Below are positions 17,692 through 25,668 of a stretch of DNA of 28,661 bases, piece after piece. Source of the DNA: an uncultured Porphyromonadaceae bacterium (GTDB lineage: Bacteria; Bacteroidota; Bacteroidia; Bacteroidales; Muribaculaceae). Made by a program: the position numbers and the translations under genes. The DNA is taken from assembly GCA_947176355.1 (NCBI GenBank), contig CAMWQY010000001.1, positions 1 through 28,661 of the forward strand. The letters run 5' to 3'. Each line of letters starts with the position of its first letter. The first letter of the stretch is position 1. The notes below the pieces were generated by a model. That model was not told the origin of the DNA and did not search any database. It saw only the letters and a list, made by a program, of their open reading frames with translations.

Positions 17692-17699
17692 CAAAATTA
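17692..17699 (-). promoter_or_regulatory. Probable PUL promoter -7 box before GH43
   Basis: The minus strand reads TAATTTTG, a full match to the Bacteroides -7 consensus TAnnTTTG, 28 bases before the GH43 ATG. No TTTG lies at the expected -33 distance, as is common when an activator is needed. The leader is A-rich (AACAACAAAA) up to the ATG, fitting Bacteroidetes translation starts. Confidence 0.55.
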
Positions 17700-17749
17700 C
17701 AAAACTTTGGTTCTAAACACGCGCGATGCGATTTCATATATGTCATTAT

Positions 17750-17826
17750 TTGTAACTTTACTTGCAAAATATGTATCAAATAAGTTTAAAATTGTAACAT
17801 TATTTTGTATCGCATTTAGTATCAAA
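17750..17826. promoter_or_regulatory. Direct repeats upstream of the PUL promoter, candidate regulator site
   Basis: TTGTAAC occurs at 17750-17756 and 17792-17798 (42 apart). GTATCAAA occurs at 17773-17780 and 17819-17826 (46 apart), with a further GTATC at 17807. The block sits 50-130 bases upstream of the -7 box, where a hybrid two-component activator would be expected to bind. The repeats are visible; the binding role is inference. Confidence 0.4.
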
Positions 17827-17923
17827 ACTTTAAAAATATTGATTATTTAAGCTTCAGAAAATGCTTTGGATTCGTTTGAATTGGTGTTTTTAGTTTTCGT
17901 CGCTAATTAAGTATAAAAATAAT

Positions 17924-17955
17924 GTGGCTGGTATGCATCTCGCATTCCAGCCCAC
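17924..17955 (-). terminator. Hairpin with T-rich tail upstream of the PUL promoter
   Basis: Stem pairs GTGG/CCAC, CTGG/CCAG and ATGC/GCAT with one bulge, one T-T mismatch and a 5-base loop. On the minus strand it is followed by ATTATTTTTATAC, the form of an intrinsic terminator. It could end regulator read-through or a short transcript starting near 18010. Confidence 0.55.
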
Positions 17956-17997
17956 AACTCTACCTAATAACTAAACCTATAATCAATCTTTACTAAT

Positions 17998-18038
17998 GTA
18001 TCTTCATTTGTAAGACAAAAGTATCTTCATTTGTAAGA
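17998..18038. repeat. Exact 18-base direct repeat, period 23
   Basis: GTATCTTCATTTGTAAGA at 17998-18015 and again at 18021-18038. The 5-base spacer ACAAAA region creates a minus-strand TACTTTTG box at 18016-18023, which fits the Bacteroides -7 consensus. Confidence 0.85.
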
Positions 18039-18105
18039 TAGCGGTCAAGCCTAAACCTACCTAAAATTAACCTATTTATATCAATCTAATGTTATTCCAA
18101 TTATA

Positions 18106-18173
18106 AACGATCAATGATCAGTTAAACTATCAACTATGAACTATCAACGATCAATGATCAATGATCAATTCAA
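18106..18173. repeat. 7-base tandem repeat (AACTATC/AATGATC type)
   Basis: Two heptamers (AACGATC, AATGATC) at 18106-18119, a 5-base break, then seven heptamers at 18125-18173: AACTATC, AACTATG, AACTATC, AACGATC, AATGATC, AATGATC, AATTCAA. The same unit types reappear at 25342-25376. Confidence 0.85.
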
Positions 18174-18354
18174 CTATTAATCAGCTGTATTCTGACGCTT
18201 GCTGATTGTGTTAGTTTTACGATTGCAAAATTACAAAGAAAATCCTTAACGCCCATACATCTACGTAACACACTTATTTCGGTGTGATACCACCCCATTC
18301 AAATCTGAATATGATGAATACGAATTTGTAAAAACAACGATTATTTATTAATTT

Positions 18355-18375
18355 GAATTATGAATTATGAATTAT
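18355..18375. repeat. 7-base tandem repeat (GAATTAT x3)
   Basis: Three exact copies of GAATTAT followed by TAACGACGA, just beyond the hairpin after the regulator gene. TTAACGACGA also occurs directly after the last gene of the window (near 28556). Confidence 0.8.
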
Positions 18376-18388
18376 TAACGACGAAGTT

Positions 18389-18432
18389 AGGGCGTGCTCA
18401 TCTGCTTGGGAATAAGCAGAGGAGCACACCCT
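18389..18432 (-). terminator. Hairpin after the regulator gene
   Basis: Stem segments TCTGCTT/AAGCAGA (18401-18407 with 18414-18420), GTGCTC/GAGCAC (18394-18399 with 18422-18427) and AGGG/CCCT (18389-18392 with 18429-18432), separated by two mismatches; 6-base loop. It begins 23 bases after the stop codon. The minus-strand tail has only short T runs. Confidence 0.6.
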
Positions 18433-18454
18433 TAAAACGGTATGGAGGGGATTA

Positions 18455-21400
18455 TCAGGCGTCTATCTTCAATTCCACGTCAGCATCTGCACCCGACAGG
18501 CACTTGGCACGGTATTCTGAAGGAGAAAAACCGGTGTAGCGCTTGAAATGCGATGAGAAATGGGGCTGGGAAGTGAATCCAATCTTATATGCCACCTGCG
18601 TCACCTCTATATCCGGACGCTTAAGCAATTCGCACGCTCTTTTCAGCCTGATATTTCGTATATAGTCGCTTGGAGTCATACCTATCAGATCTTTCATCTT
18701 GCGATGCAGATGCGCGCGACTCACACCGACTTCCAATGAGAGTTTCTCGACATTGAGCGCGGGATCATCAATATGGGCATTGATTTCTTTCATAATTCGG
18801 TCCATCAGCACTTCGTCGTTGCCTTTCATTTCAGGAGCATCGATCTTTCCTTCTATCTCCTGCGCACCGGAATATTTACCTTTCATTCTCTGACGATTCT
18901 CTATAAGAGTGTCTACGAGTGCTGAAAGTTCATCCATATTGAAGGGTTTGCCAAGGTATCCGTCAGCTCCTTTATCCCAACCTGCCATTCTGTCGGCGAT
19001 AGCATTTTTCGAGCTAAGAAGCACTACAGGAATATGATTGGTGTCGGCGTTAGATTTCATTCTCTTCAGCATGGTAAGACCATCCATACCGGGCATCACC
19101 ACGTCGCTGACCACCATATCGGGCATCCAATCAGACATGATTTTCAGAGCTTCGTTGCCATCGGCAGCCTCCTTTACCTTATAATATTTAGCTAAAGTAG
19201 ATGCTATATATCCACGCAATTCAGCATCATCATCCACTACAAGCACCTTCCCGCCAGCCGTCATGGGCTTTGGCCGTGAAGGAAGATCCACTGTCGTAGG
19301 TCTATTGGTCAGAATCAGATGGCGGCCTCCTTCATTTTCTTCTATTTGCTTATCATTGAGCTCGCTTTCTGAATAACATGTCTTTTCTATGGGAATAATT
19401 ACTGTAAAGATACTGCCCTTGACGCCATCAGTGCGGTTGGCAGCCTTAATCACACCATGATGGAGCTCTACGAGCCGACGGCAAAGATCAAGACCAATAC
19501 CGAAGCCGACAGTGCCCGGGAGATGATCTTCCCTAATGCGATAGAAGGGTTCAAAAAGCCTTGGCAAAGCCTTTTCATCAAGGCCTATACCCGTATCTAC
19601 TACCGACACCTTAAGACATCTGCCAAGACCATCTTCTTCCACCGTATCGACTGACACATCTATAGCGCCCCCTTCCGGAGTATACTTCAATGCGTTTGAA
19701 ATCAGATTTACGATTATCTTGTCGAAATTATCACGGTCGAGCCATACCTCGCCGGGATCATTAAGCTCAGTGAATGTAAGGGTTTGCTTCTTCCCATCGG
19801 CCTGAGGCTTAAACAGCTCTACAAGTTCTTCCACAAATGCCACAGCATTGGTCTTCATACATGCCAACCTCATCTTACCCTTATCGAGCTTACTGATATC
19901 AAGAAGCTGATTAAGGAGTCCCATTACCCTTTGGGCGTTGCGGTGCATCACGTTGAGCTTTGCCTTCACATCAGAATCATGCTCTTCCTTAAGCAGGGAT
20001 TCGAGAGGACTCATGACAAGGGTCATCGGCGTACGGATATCATGTGAGACATCGGTGAAAAACTTAATCTTTTCTTCGCTTATTTTCTCTTCCCGACGTT
20101 TCCTAATGAACACATAGGCGAGGATGCCGAATGCTATAAATATGATCAGATAGATTGCTTTAGCAAGTCCTGTCCAATACCACGGAGAGGCAACATTTAT
20201 TCGGATTGAAGTCACCGGAGAATCCACATTATTCTCCGAGGCACATATTTCAAGGTCGTATTTTCCGGGGTCGAGATGAGGAAGATACATCATATTCTCT
20301 CCCGGCGTAGTCTCAATCCAATCATCTTTTTTATTCAACCTCCACTTATACCGGATATTGGATGCGTCACGGAAATCCATTGTAGAAAGTCTGAGGGTAA
20401 GCGCATTGTCCTTATAGGGCAAATTAAGCCTCTCTGGCGACATTAGATCTCCACCTATGACCACATTGCATCCATTTTTCATATTTTGAAGTACCCGCGT
20501 GCCATTAAGATATATTGCGGACACCTTTATCGTGTGGTCAAATTTAGGAGAGTAAACAGAGTCGGGCATAAATGCAGTAATGCCAAGATCACTTCCTAAA
20601 TAAATCCCTTTTCTTGAGGGAGAATATTTTATTTGATGGAAAGTAGACTCCACAAGACCGCTGCCACCATAATATGACAATATCTTCGAATTGTCGGGAG
20701 TCACGTAGGAAAGACCTCGCATAGTGCCTATCCATTTGCCTCCATTATGATCGCGAGATATCGCGCGAATATCATTGTCACTGAGTCCGTCGGCTGTAGT
20801 ATATTTTTTCAGTACACCCTCTTCAGGATCATAGTGAATCAAGCCGTGGCTGGTGCCGACCCAGACGGAATTGTCGGTCATACAGGGCACAATAGCAAAA
20901 GTAGCACCTCTCAGGAAAGGCTCTTGGTCTAACTCCAACAATCTGTCGGTCTTAAGATCATAGCATGCTATTCCACTATATAGACCAATCCAGACTTTGC
21001 CATCATCCGTACGATTCAGGCTTGTAATAAATGAGTTAGTCAATTGATTGCCATCGGGATCAATAGGAATCCAAGTTTTCTCTTGGGTCTTGATATTATA
21101 GCGCATCAGTCCGACACCATTGATACCTACAAAGAGTTCGCCATCTCTGCCGGGAGCGGTGACTATAGACGGATACTTACCCGGGACATCAAGGAATTTC
21201 CTAACGGATCCGGAAGGGAGCGACATCTCCCAAATGCCATCATCTGCCACACTTATCAGGGCTTTATCCCCTTCTATGAGTTGGATATGGGTGATATTAC
21301 CGCCACCAGGGATTGTGGCAGACATCAAAACCTTTCCTCCGGATCCAAACATAACGACACGCCCCTTATCGAGAGCTACCAATGAATGGCCATCCCACTC

Positions 21401-22456
21401 AGTCAAAGCACCGGCGCCTCCACTGAAATCAGGGAATGCATCAGAATACTTCCTATATAGGAACGGTATGTGGCGTCCGGGCAAAAGCACTATACCTTTA
21501 TAATTGCATCCAAGCCAGATGTCGCCGACGGGAGAAGTATACACAGCACCAATCTTTGCATCATTGATATTAAAGGATGCACAATAAAGCTTATCACACT
21601 TACTGACATTTTCAGACTTTGGAATCACTTCCCAAACTCCATTGCCGGAAGTGGCAACATATACACTTCCATCAGCCGAATTAGAGAGATTTGTGATGGA
21701 AATTTTTTCTGCGACAGAAAGACGGTAGGATTCGCCGGTTTTGGTATCTATTCTGTAGATGTCGCTCGGAGTGCTGACAAGGACATTGTCGTCTTTTTCC
21801 AAAGCAAGAGCAAGAACGTAGGCTCCGTCAGTTACCTTGCTTGATGTAACCCTTCCATTTGGCGCCATACAATACACGGTGCCATTATGCGAGCCAAAAT
21901 AGATCTTGCCATTGCGGCAGCATGCAATAGAATTGTAATCCTTCTGAGCGGATCCCGCAGGATACATAACTGCCGCCGGGCTTCCTGACGCATCATCAAT
22001 AAACAATAGACCGACAGCGGAGACTATGAAGGTGACCGTCCCATCTGACTGCTCCCCTAAGCCAATTATATATCCATAAAAATCTTGGGAAGGTAGAGAA
22101 ATCACTTTAAAAGAATCGCTTTCCGGCAAATATAGATTAAGACCATTGGCTGTGCCCGCCCAAATACGACCTTTCGAGTCGCATATAATATTAAGCACCC
22201 TATTGTCGGAAAGGGAGCCGGGCTCGGCGTCGTCATGACGGTAAAGGTCGTAGCTATTGCCATCAAATCGAATAAGACCTCGATTTGTAGCAATCCAGAT
22301 GAATCCGTCTTTATCTTGGCAGAACCCTGAATATTCACCGGCTATCACGACAGGATCGTCGATCAGTCGTCCGGTGCGTATTCTTGATCCTTGCGAAGGA
22401 AGCGACATCAATAAAGACAATAGTATTATCGCAAACGATATTGCAGAGATTTTCAT
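18455..22456 (-). CDS. Hybrid two-component system regulator (HTCS) of the xylan PUL
   Basis: 1333 residues, full HTCS length. A signal peptide/anchor (1-23) leads into a periplasmic double beta-propeller (about 30-640) with repeated W-x-G-T/N-x-GL blades such as IWIATNRGLIRFD, IWAGTANGLNLY and KWIGTMRGLSYV. A Y_Y_Y domain follows (about 680-757), then one membrane helix (764-786), a HisKA domain with phospho-acceptor His805 in FTDVSHDIRTP, and an ATPase domain (N box about 917-928, VVDTGIGL, GFGIGL). The receiver domain has Asp1075-1077, phospho-acceptor Asp1118 and Lys1170. An AraC-type HTH ends the protein (about 1220-1320). All key residues are intact. It should sense xylan oligosaccharides in the periplasm and activate the PUL directly. 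It has its own promoter at 22531-22562. Confidence 0.97.
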   Translation of the reverse strand: MKISAISFAIILLSLLMSLPSQGSRIRTGRLIDDPVVIAGEYSGFCQDKDGFIWIATNRGLIRFDGNSYDLYRHDDAEPGSLSDNRVLNIICDSKGRIWAGTANGLNLYLPESDSFKVISLPSQDFYGYIIGLGEQSDGTVTFIVSAVGLLFIDDASGSPAAVMYPAGSAQKDYNSIACCRNGKIYFGSHNGTVYCMAPNGRVTSSKVTDGAYVLALALEKDDNVLVSTPSDIYRIDTKTGESYRLSVAEKISITNLSNSADGSVYVATSGNGVWEVIPKSENVSKCDKLYCASFNINDAKIGAVYTSPVGDIWLGCNYKGIVLLPGRHIPFLYRKYSDAFPDFSGGAGALTEWDGHSLVALDKGRVVMFGSGGKVLMSATIPGGGNITHIQLIEGDKALISVADDGIWEMSLPSGSVRKFLDVPGKYPSIVTAPGRDGELFVGINGVGLMRYNIKTQEKTWIPIDPDGNQLTNSFITSLNRTDDGKVWIGLYSGIACYDLKTDRLLELDQEPFLRGATFAIVPCMTDNSVWVGTSHGLIHYDPEEGVLKKYTTADGLSDNDIRAISRDHNGGKWIGTMRGLSYVTPDNSKILSYYGGSGLVESTFHQIKYSPSRKGIYLGSDLGITAFMPDSVYSPKFDHTIKVSAIYLNGTRVLQNMKNGCNVVIGGDLMSPERLNLPYKDNALTLRLSTMDFRDASNIRYKWRLNKKDDWIETTPGENMMYLPHLDPGKYDLEICASENNVDSPVTSIRINVASPWYWTGLAKAIYLIIFIAFGILAYVFIRKRREEKISEEKIKFFTDVSHDIRTPMTLVMSPLESLLKEEHDSDVKAKLNVMHRNAQRVMGLLNQLLDISKLDKGKMRLACMKTNAVAFVEELVELFKPQADGKKQTLTFTELNDPGEVWLDRDNFDKIIVNLISNALKYTPEGGAIDVSVDTVEEDGLGRCLKVSVVDTGIGLDEKALPRLFEPFYRIREDHLPGTVGFGIGLDLCRRLVELHHGVIKAANRTDGVKGSIFTVIIPIEKTCYSESELNDKQIEENEGGRHLILTNRPTTVDLPSRPKPMTAGGKVLVVDDDAELRGYIASTLAKYYKVKEAADGNEALKIMSDWMPDMVVSDVVMPGMDGLTMLKRMKSNADTNHIPVVLLSSKNAIADRMAGWDKGADGYLGKPFNMDELSALVDTLIENRQRMKGKYSGAQEIEGKIDAPEMKGNDEVLMDRIMKEINAHIDDPALNVEKLSLEVGVSRAHLHRKMKDLIGMTPSDYIRNIRLKRACELLKRPDIEVTQVAYKIGFTSQPHFSSHFKRYTGFSPSEYRAKCLSGADADVELKIDA

Positions 22457-22530
22457 GTATTTCGCTGTTTACCCACTTGGCGTGGCAATGTATTACATCG
22501 AAGCTGTTCAGACTTCATTGGTTACGAATG

Positions 22531-22562
22531 CAAATTTATATAAAATTGTCAAATATCACAAA
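22531..22562 (-). promoter_or_regulatory. Promoter of the regulator gene
   Basis: The minus strand has TTTG (22559-22562), a 20-base spacer and TAAATTTG (22531-22538). This is a full match to the Bacteroidetes -33/-7 consensus and predicts a leader of about 65 bases. Confidence 0.75.
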
Positions 22563-22566
22563 TATC

Positions 22567-22603
22567 ACATTAAAATTCGTAACATTTTTACGAATTTTAA
22601 TGT
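22567..22603. promoter_or_regulatory. Perfect 16-base inverted repeat, candidate operator
   Basis: ACATTAAAATTCGTAA at 22567-22582 and its exact complement at 22588-22603, with a 5-base spacer. It starts 4 bases upstream of the regulator -33 box. The inner half-site TTACGAAT is found a third time at 22522-22529, overlapping the predicted regulator start site. A binding-site role is inferred from position and symmetry. Confidence 0.55.
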
Positions 22604-22685
22604 AGAAATAGGGATTTTTTTAGGTCATGAGACCCTGATTAATGTGTTTCAAACAAATAATATGAGACATATCTTAATTTTTTTA

Positions 22686-22693
22686 TAATTTTG
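22686..22693 (+). promoter_or_regulatory. Probable GH115 -7 promoter box
   Basis: TAATTTTG, matching TAnnTTTG, followed by C as in other Bacteroidetes promoters. No TTTG is present at -33, so activation may be required. It gives a leader of about 65 bases that would include the TGCG repeat array. Confidence 0.5.
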
Positions 22694-22709
22694 CAAAATG
22701 GATGGAGGG

Positions 22710-22737
22710 TGCGTTTCGCGTGGTGCGTGATGCGCTT
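22710..22737. repeat. 7-base tandem repeat (TGCGnnn type) before GH115
   Basis: TGCGTTT, CGCGTGG, TGCGTGA, TGCGCTT. It shares TGCGTTTCGCG with the array at 15916-15940 but lies upstream of a gene, within the presumed leader. Confidence 0.75.
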
Positions 22738-22766
22738 GGGAGCAGAGAACAACAAAATTTACTATC

Positions 22767-25364
22767 ATGAATCGCATTAAATCTATTATCGTCACATTCA
22801 TTGGGAGTCTTACACTTCTTGTCCCGTCAAGGGCGGCGGCACTCGACAACCATGGAATCACAAGCGAAACAATGCTGTCCGGGCACTTTCCTCTTATCAC
22901 TTCTGTTAATGGCAAGCCCTCCCCTACTTCCATCATCATGTCGGGGAATGACCTTCCGGGAATAGCAATAGCGGCAGGAAATTTGTCGGATGATTTCAAA
23001 AAGGTATGCGGAACTGCGGCTAATTTGATTAAAACAGAAAAAATATCGTCTGAAAACGGCATTCCTGCCAATGTCATTATAGTGGGGTCAACAGAAAGCT
23101 CTCTCATCAAGGATCTTTTCAAAAGCAAGAAGCTCAATGAGAAAGATCTGAAAGGGAAATATGAGAAATATGTAATGACCACTGTCGATAATCCATACCC
23201 GGGTATTGAGAAGGCTCTTGTCATAGCCGGAAGTGACCGCAGAGGCACAATCTACGGCATTTATGAGCTTTCTGAGCAAATCGGAGTGTCACCTTGGTAT
23301 GATTGGGCGGATGTAGCGCCGGCGAAACATGACCAATTATATATAGCTGACGGGACTTACACTGCGGGAGAACCTGCGGTCAAGTACCGTGGCATATTCC
23401 TCAACGACGAGGCACCCTGCCTGACCGGCTGGGTAAAGAACACTTACGGCACTGATTACGGAGACCATCGCTTCTATGCTCGAGTTTTCGAGCTTTTGCT
23501 TCGTCTTCGAGCCAATTTTATGTGGCCCGCTATGTGGGGATGGGCTTTTTATGCAGATGACCCCGAAAATTTGAAGACTGCAGACGAGATGGGAATAATC
23601 ATGGGCACTTCTCATCATGAGCCGATGGCACGCAATCACCAGGAGTGGGCACGCCACCGTAAGGAGAATGGTGCTTGGAACTATGCCACAAACCAGGATG
23701 TGATCGACCGCTTCTTCACCGAAGGTATCCAACGAATGAAAGAAACGGAAGACGTGGTGACTATCGGTATGCGTGGCGACGGGGATGAAGCCATGAGCGC
23801 TGAGGCAGACGTGGCTCTGCTTAAAAAAGTCATAGACAATCAGAGGAAGATTATCGCAAAGGAGACCGGCAAGAAAGCGAAGGAAACTCCGCAGGTATGG
23901 GCATTATATAAAGAGGTGCTTGACTATTACGACGCAGGTCTGCGTGCACCCGACGACGTAATCTATTTGCTTTGTGACGATAACTGGGGAAATGTCAGAA
24001 GGCTTCCAAATGCTGAGGAAAGGAAACATCCCGGTGGATGGGGAATGTATTACCATGTAGACTATGTAGGTGCGCCTCGCAACAGCAAGCTTTTGAACTG
24101 CACTCCCATACAGAATATGTGGGAACAACTCGAACTTACCTACGTCTACGGCGTGGACAAGCTCTGGATACTTAACGTAGGGGATCTTAAGCCTATGGAA
24201 TATCCTATCACTCTTTTCCTTGACATGGCTTGGAATCCTAAACAATTTACGGCTGATAATCTCTTAGGGCACACTCTTAGATTCTTTGAGCAACAGCTTG
24301 GACCGGATCAGGCTAAAGAAGCGACAAGAATTTTCAATCTCCTTTGCAAATACAATGGAAGGGTGACTCCGGAAATGCTTGACCGCAATACATATAATCT
24401 TCAGACCGGTGAATGGAAACAGGTAGCTGATGATTATATGCGACTTGAGGCTGAGGCTCTTCGCCAATATCTGACTCTCAAGCCTGAACAGAGAGATGCC
24501 TACAATGAGCTTATTCTCTTTCCTTTGCAGCTGATGAGCAATCTCTATCAGATGTATTATGCACAAGCCATGAACCATGCGGCATACAAGAACGGCTTAC
24601 CGGAAGCCAACGATTGGGCGGCAGAAGTGAAACGTTGCTTTGACCGTGATGCTCAGCTTATGAAGAGCTATAATAAGGAGATTGCGAATGGCAAATGGGA
24701 CGGTATGATGACACAGAAGCACATCGGCTATACGAGCTGGAACGATGCTTTCCCGGCAGAGATTCTTCCGGAGACCTTCACTCTTGATTCTAAAGGCAGA
24801 AACGAAGGAGGATATGTATTCGGGCCTGCTAAGGATGCGATAGTGATTGAAGCTGAACATTTTAATACTTCCATTGATGCTAAAAGCGGAGCTACCTGGG
24901 AAATTCTCCCCTACGTAGGACGCACTCTGAGTGGAGTTGCAGTAAGACCATATACAGAAAATCCGGAAGGTGCCACTTTGAAGTATGCTGTCACTTTACC
25001 GGAGGGCACTGACAGTGTAACCGTGCATGTCGTCACTAAATCAACACTGGCTTTTGACAGGAAAGAAGGTCACAGATATACGGTTGGTTTTGAAGGAAGT
25101 GAGCCTGTGGAAGTAAACTTCAACGGCAATCTGAATGAGGAGCCACAGAATATTTACAGCGTATTTTATCCTACTGTCGCGCGTAGGGTGGTTGAGAAGA
25201 AGGTGCCTGTAAAGGTTGCAAAAAAAGGGGAGACTTTCCTTGAAATCAAGCCTCTTGACCCGGGGATTGTATTTGAGAAGATTGTAATAGACCTGGGAGG
25301 GTACAAGCCATCGTATCTCTTCGGGAAAGAAAGCCCGATACAACGATTAATGATCAACGATTAA
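22767..25364 (+). CDS. GH115 xylan alpha-1,2-glucuronidase
   Basis: 865 residues with a signal peptide (to about 24, SRAAA). Family-typical stretches are present in order: VIIVGSTESS (103-112), AGSDRRGTIYGIYELSEQIG (154-173), SPWYDWADV, KYRGIFLNDEAP (206-217), RANFMWPAMWGW (248-259), GTSHHEPM (280-287), GMRGDGDE (334-341), HPGGWGMYYHVDYVG (421-435) and WILNVGDLKPMEYP. A C-terminal beta-sandwich (689 to about 850) completes the usual GH115 layout. The enzyme removes (4-O-methyl)glucuronic acid side chains from xylan; it is inverting by family. No lipobox, so it is probably periplasmic. It is divergent from the regulator. The last residues (about RLMIND) are encoded inside a 7-base repeat array that also supplies the stop codon. 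Confidence 0.95.
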   Translation: MNRIKSIIVTFIGSLTLLVPSRAAALDNHGITSETMLSGHFPLITSVNGKPSPTSIIMSGNDLPGIAIAAGNLSDDFKKVCGTAANLIKTEKISSENGIPANVIIVGSTESSLIKDLFKSKKLNEKDLKGKYEKYVMTTVDNPYPGIEKALVIAGSDRRGTIYGIYELSEQIGVSPWYDWADVAPAKHDQLYIADGTYTAGEPAVKYRGIFLNDEAPCLTGWVKNTYGTDYGDHRFYARVFELLLRLRANFMWPAMWGWAFYADDPENLKTADEMGIIMGTSHHEPMARNHQEWARHRKENGAWNYATNQDVIDRFFTEGIQRMKETEDVVTIGMRGDGDEAMSAEADVALLKKVIDNQRKIIAKETGKKAKETPQVWALYKEVLDYYDAGLRAPDDVIYLLCDDNWGNVRRLPNAEERKHPGGWGMYYHVDYVGAPRNSKLLNCTPIQNMWEQLELTYVYGVDKLWILNVGDLKPMEYPITLFLDMAWNPKQFTADNLLGHTLRFFEQQLGPDQAKEATRIFNLLCKYNGRVTPEMLDRNTYNLQTGEWKQVADDYMRLEAEALRQYLTLKPEQRDAYNELILFPLQLMSNLYQMYYAQAMNHAAYKNGLPEANDWAAEVKRCFDRDAQLMKSYNKEIANGKWDGMMTQKHIGYTSWNDAFPAEILPETFTLDSKGRNEGGYVFGPAKDAIVIEAEHFNTSIDAKSGATWEILPYVGRTLSGVAVRPYTENPEGATLKYAVTLPEGTDSVTVHVVTKSTLAFDRKEGHRYTVGFEGSEPVEVNFNGNLNEEPQNIYSVFYPTVARRVVEKKVPVKVAKKGETFLEIKPLDPGIVFEKIVIDLGGYKPSYLFGKESPIQRLMIND

Positions 25365-25376
25365 CGATCAACGATC
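25342..25376. repeat. 7-base tandem repeat (AACGATC type) running through the GH115 stop
   Basis: Five heptamers: AACGATT, AATGATC, AACGATT, AACGATC, AACGATC. The first three lie in the coding sequence; the TAA stop at 25362-25364 is made from the junction of units three and four. Confidence 0.85.
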
Positions 25377-25390
25377 AATTCGCGCATGTG

Positions 25391-25521
25391 CCATCAATCG
25401 GCAAAGTGGAATCTTTTAGATAGCATTTTGACCTGGTGGGGAGAACGTAAGGGAGCATGCTCCGCATGCGCCATCAATCGGCAAACGGAAACATTTTAGG
25501 TAGCATTTTGACTCTGTGGGG
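25391..25521. repeat. Diverged direct duplication, period 80
   Basis: 25391-25441 and 25471-25521 align along their length: both begin CCATCAATCGGCAAA and share TAGCATTTTGAC and GTGGGG. TAGCATTTTGAC also precedes the repeat at 28588-28599, so it is part of the dispersed element. Confidence 0.8.
25443..25472 (-). repeat. Dispersed palindromic repeat, inverted copy
   Basis: Read on the minus strand it gives GGCGCATGCGGAGCATGC followed by TCCCTTACGTTC, matching the forward copies (which have TTTATTACGTTC) except for a few bases in the tail. Confidence 0.8.
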
Positions 25522-25593
25522 CGCATGCGGAGCATGCTTTATTACGTTCCTTGACTCTGTGGGGCGCATGCGGAGCATGCTTTATTACGTTCC
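25508..25593 (+). repeat. Exact 43-base tandem duplication with two palindromic repeat cores
   Basis: Units 25508-25550 and 25551-25593 are identical. Each holds TTGACTCTGTGGGG, the GCATGC-GGA-GCATGC core (25523-25537, 25566-25580), TTTATTAC and GTTCC. Identity of the two units suggests a recent duplication. Confidence 0.9.
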
Positions 25594-25668
25594 TTGACTC
25601 GGTAACATTATCTGTCTCTATCATTCGAAGTGTCAGCGAGCCTCCGCATGCTTTGCTTCCAAATTCCG

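Larger units (their letters stand above)
17664..18454. other. 791-base intergenic region with PUL promoter, hairpins and repeats
   Basis: This gap separates the regulator gene (ending 18455) from GH43 (starting 17663), both on the minus strand. From right to left it holds a hairpin (18389-18432), a 7-base array (18355-18375), a TAATTTTG box on the minus strand (18226-18233), and a second 7-base array (18106-18173). Then follow an 18-base direct repeat (17998-18015, 18021-18038), a hairpin with a T-rich minus-strand tail (17924-17955), direct repeats (17750-17826) and the core promoter (17692-17699). GCAAAATTACAAA occurs twice, at 17691 and 18225. I see no convincing protein gene. Confidence 0.7.
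22457..22766. other. 310-base divergent promoter region between regulator and GH115
   Basis: Holds the minus-strand regulator promoter (22531-22562), a 16-base perfect inverted repeat (22567-22603), a plus-strand TAATTTTG box (22686-22693) and a TGCGnnn heptamer array (22710-22737) in the presumed GH115 leader. It is otherwise AT-rich with no gene seen. Confidence 0.75.

Noticed and set aside
17922..18015. Tiny open frames on the plus strand (24 codons from 17922; five codons MYLHL at 17997)
   Set aside because: Too short to support. No downstream gene is in the same direction, so a leader-peptide role has no target.
22649..23248. Minus-strand open frame of 199 codons over the GH115 start
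   Set aside because: Overlaps the GH115 signal peptide and N-terminal domain on the other strand and shows no known domain.
25391..25593. Possible CRISPR array
   Set aside because: The repeats are few, diverged or in direct contact, include an inverted copy, and there are no regular unique spacers or cas genes.
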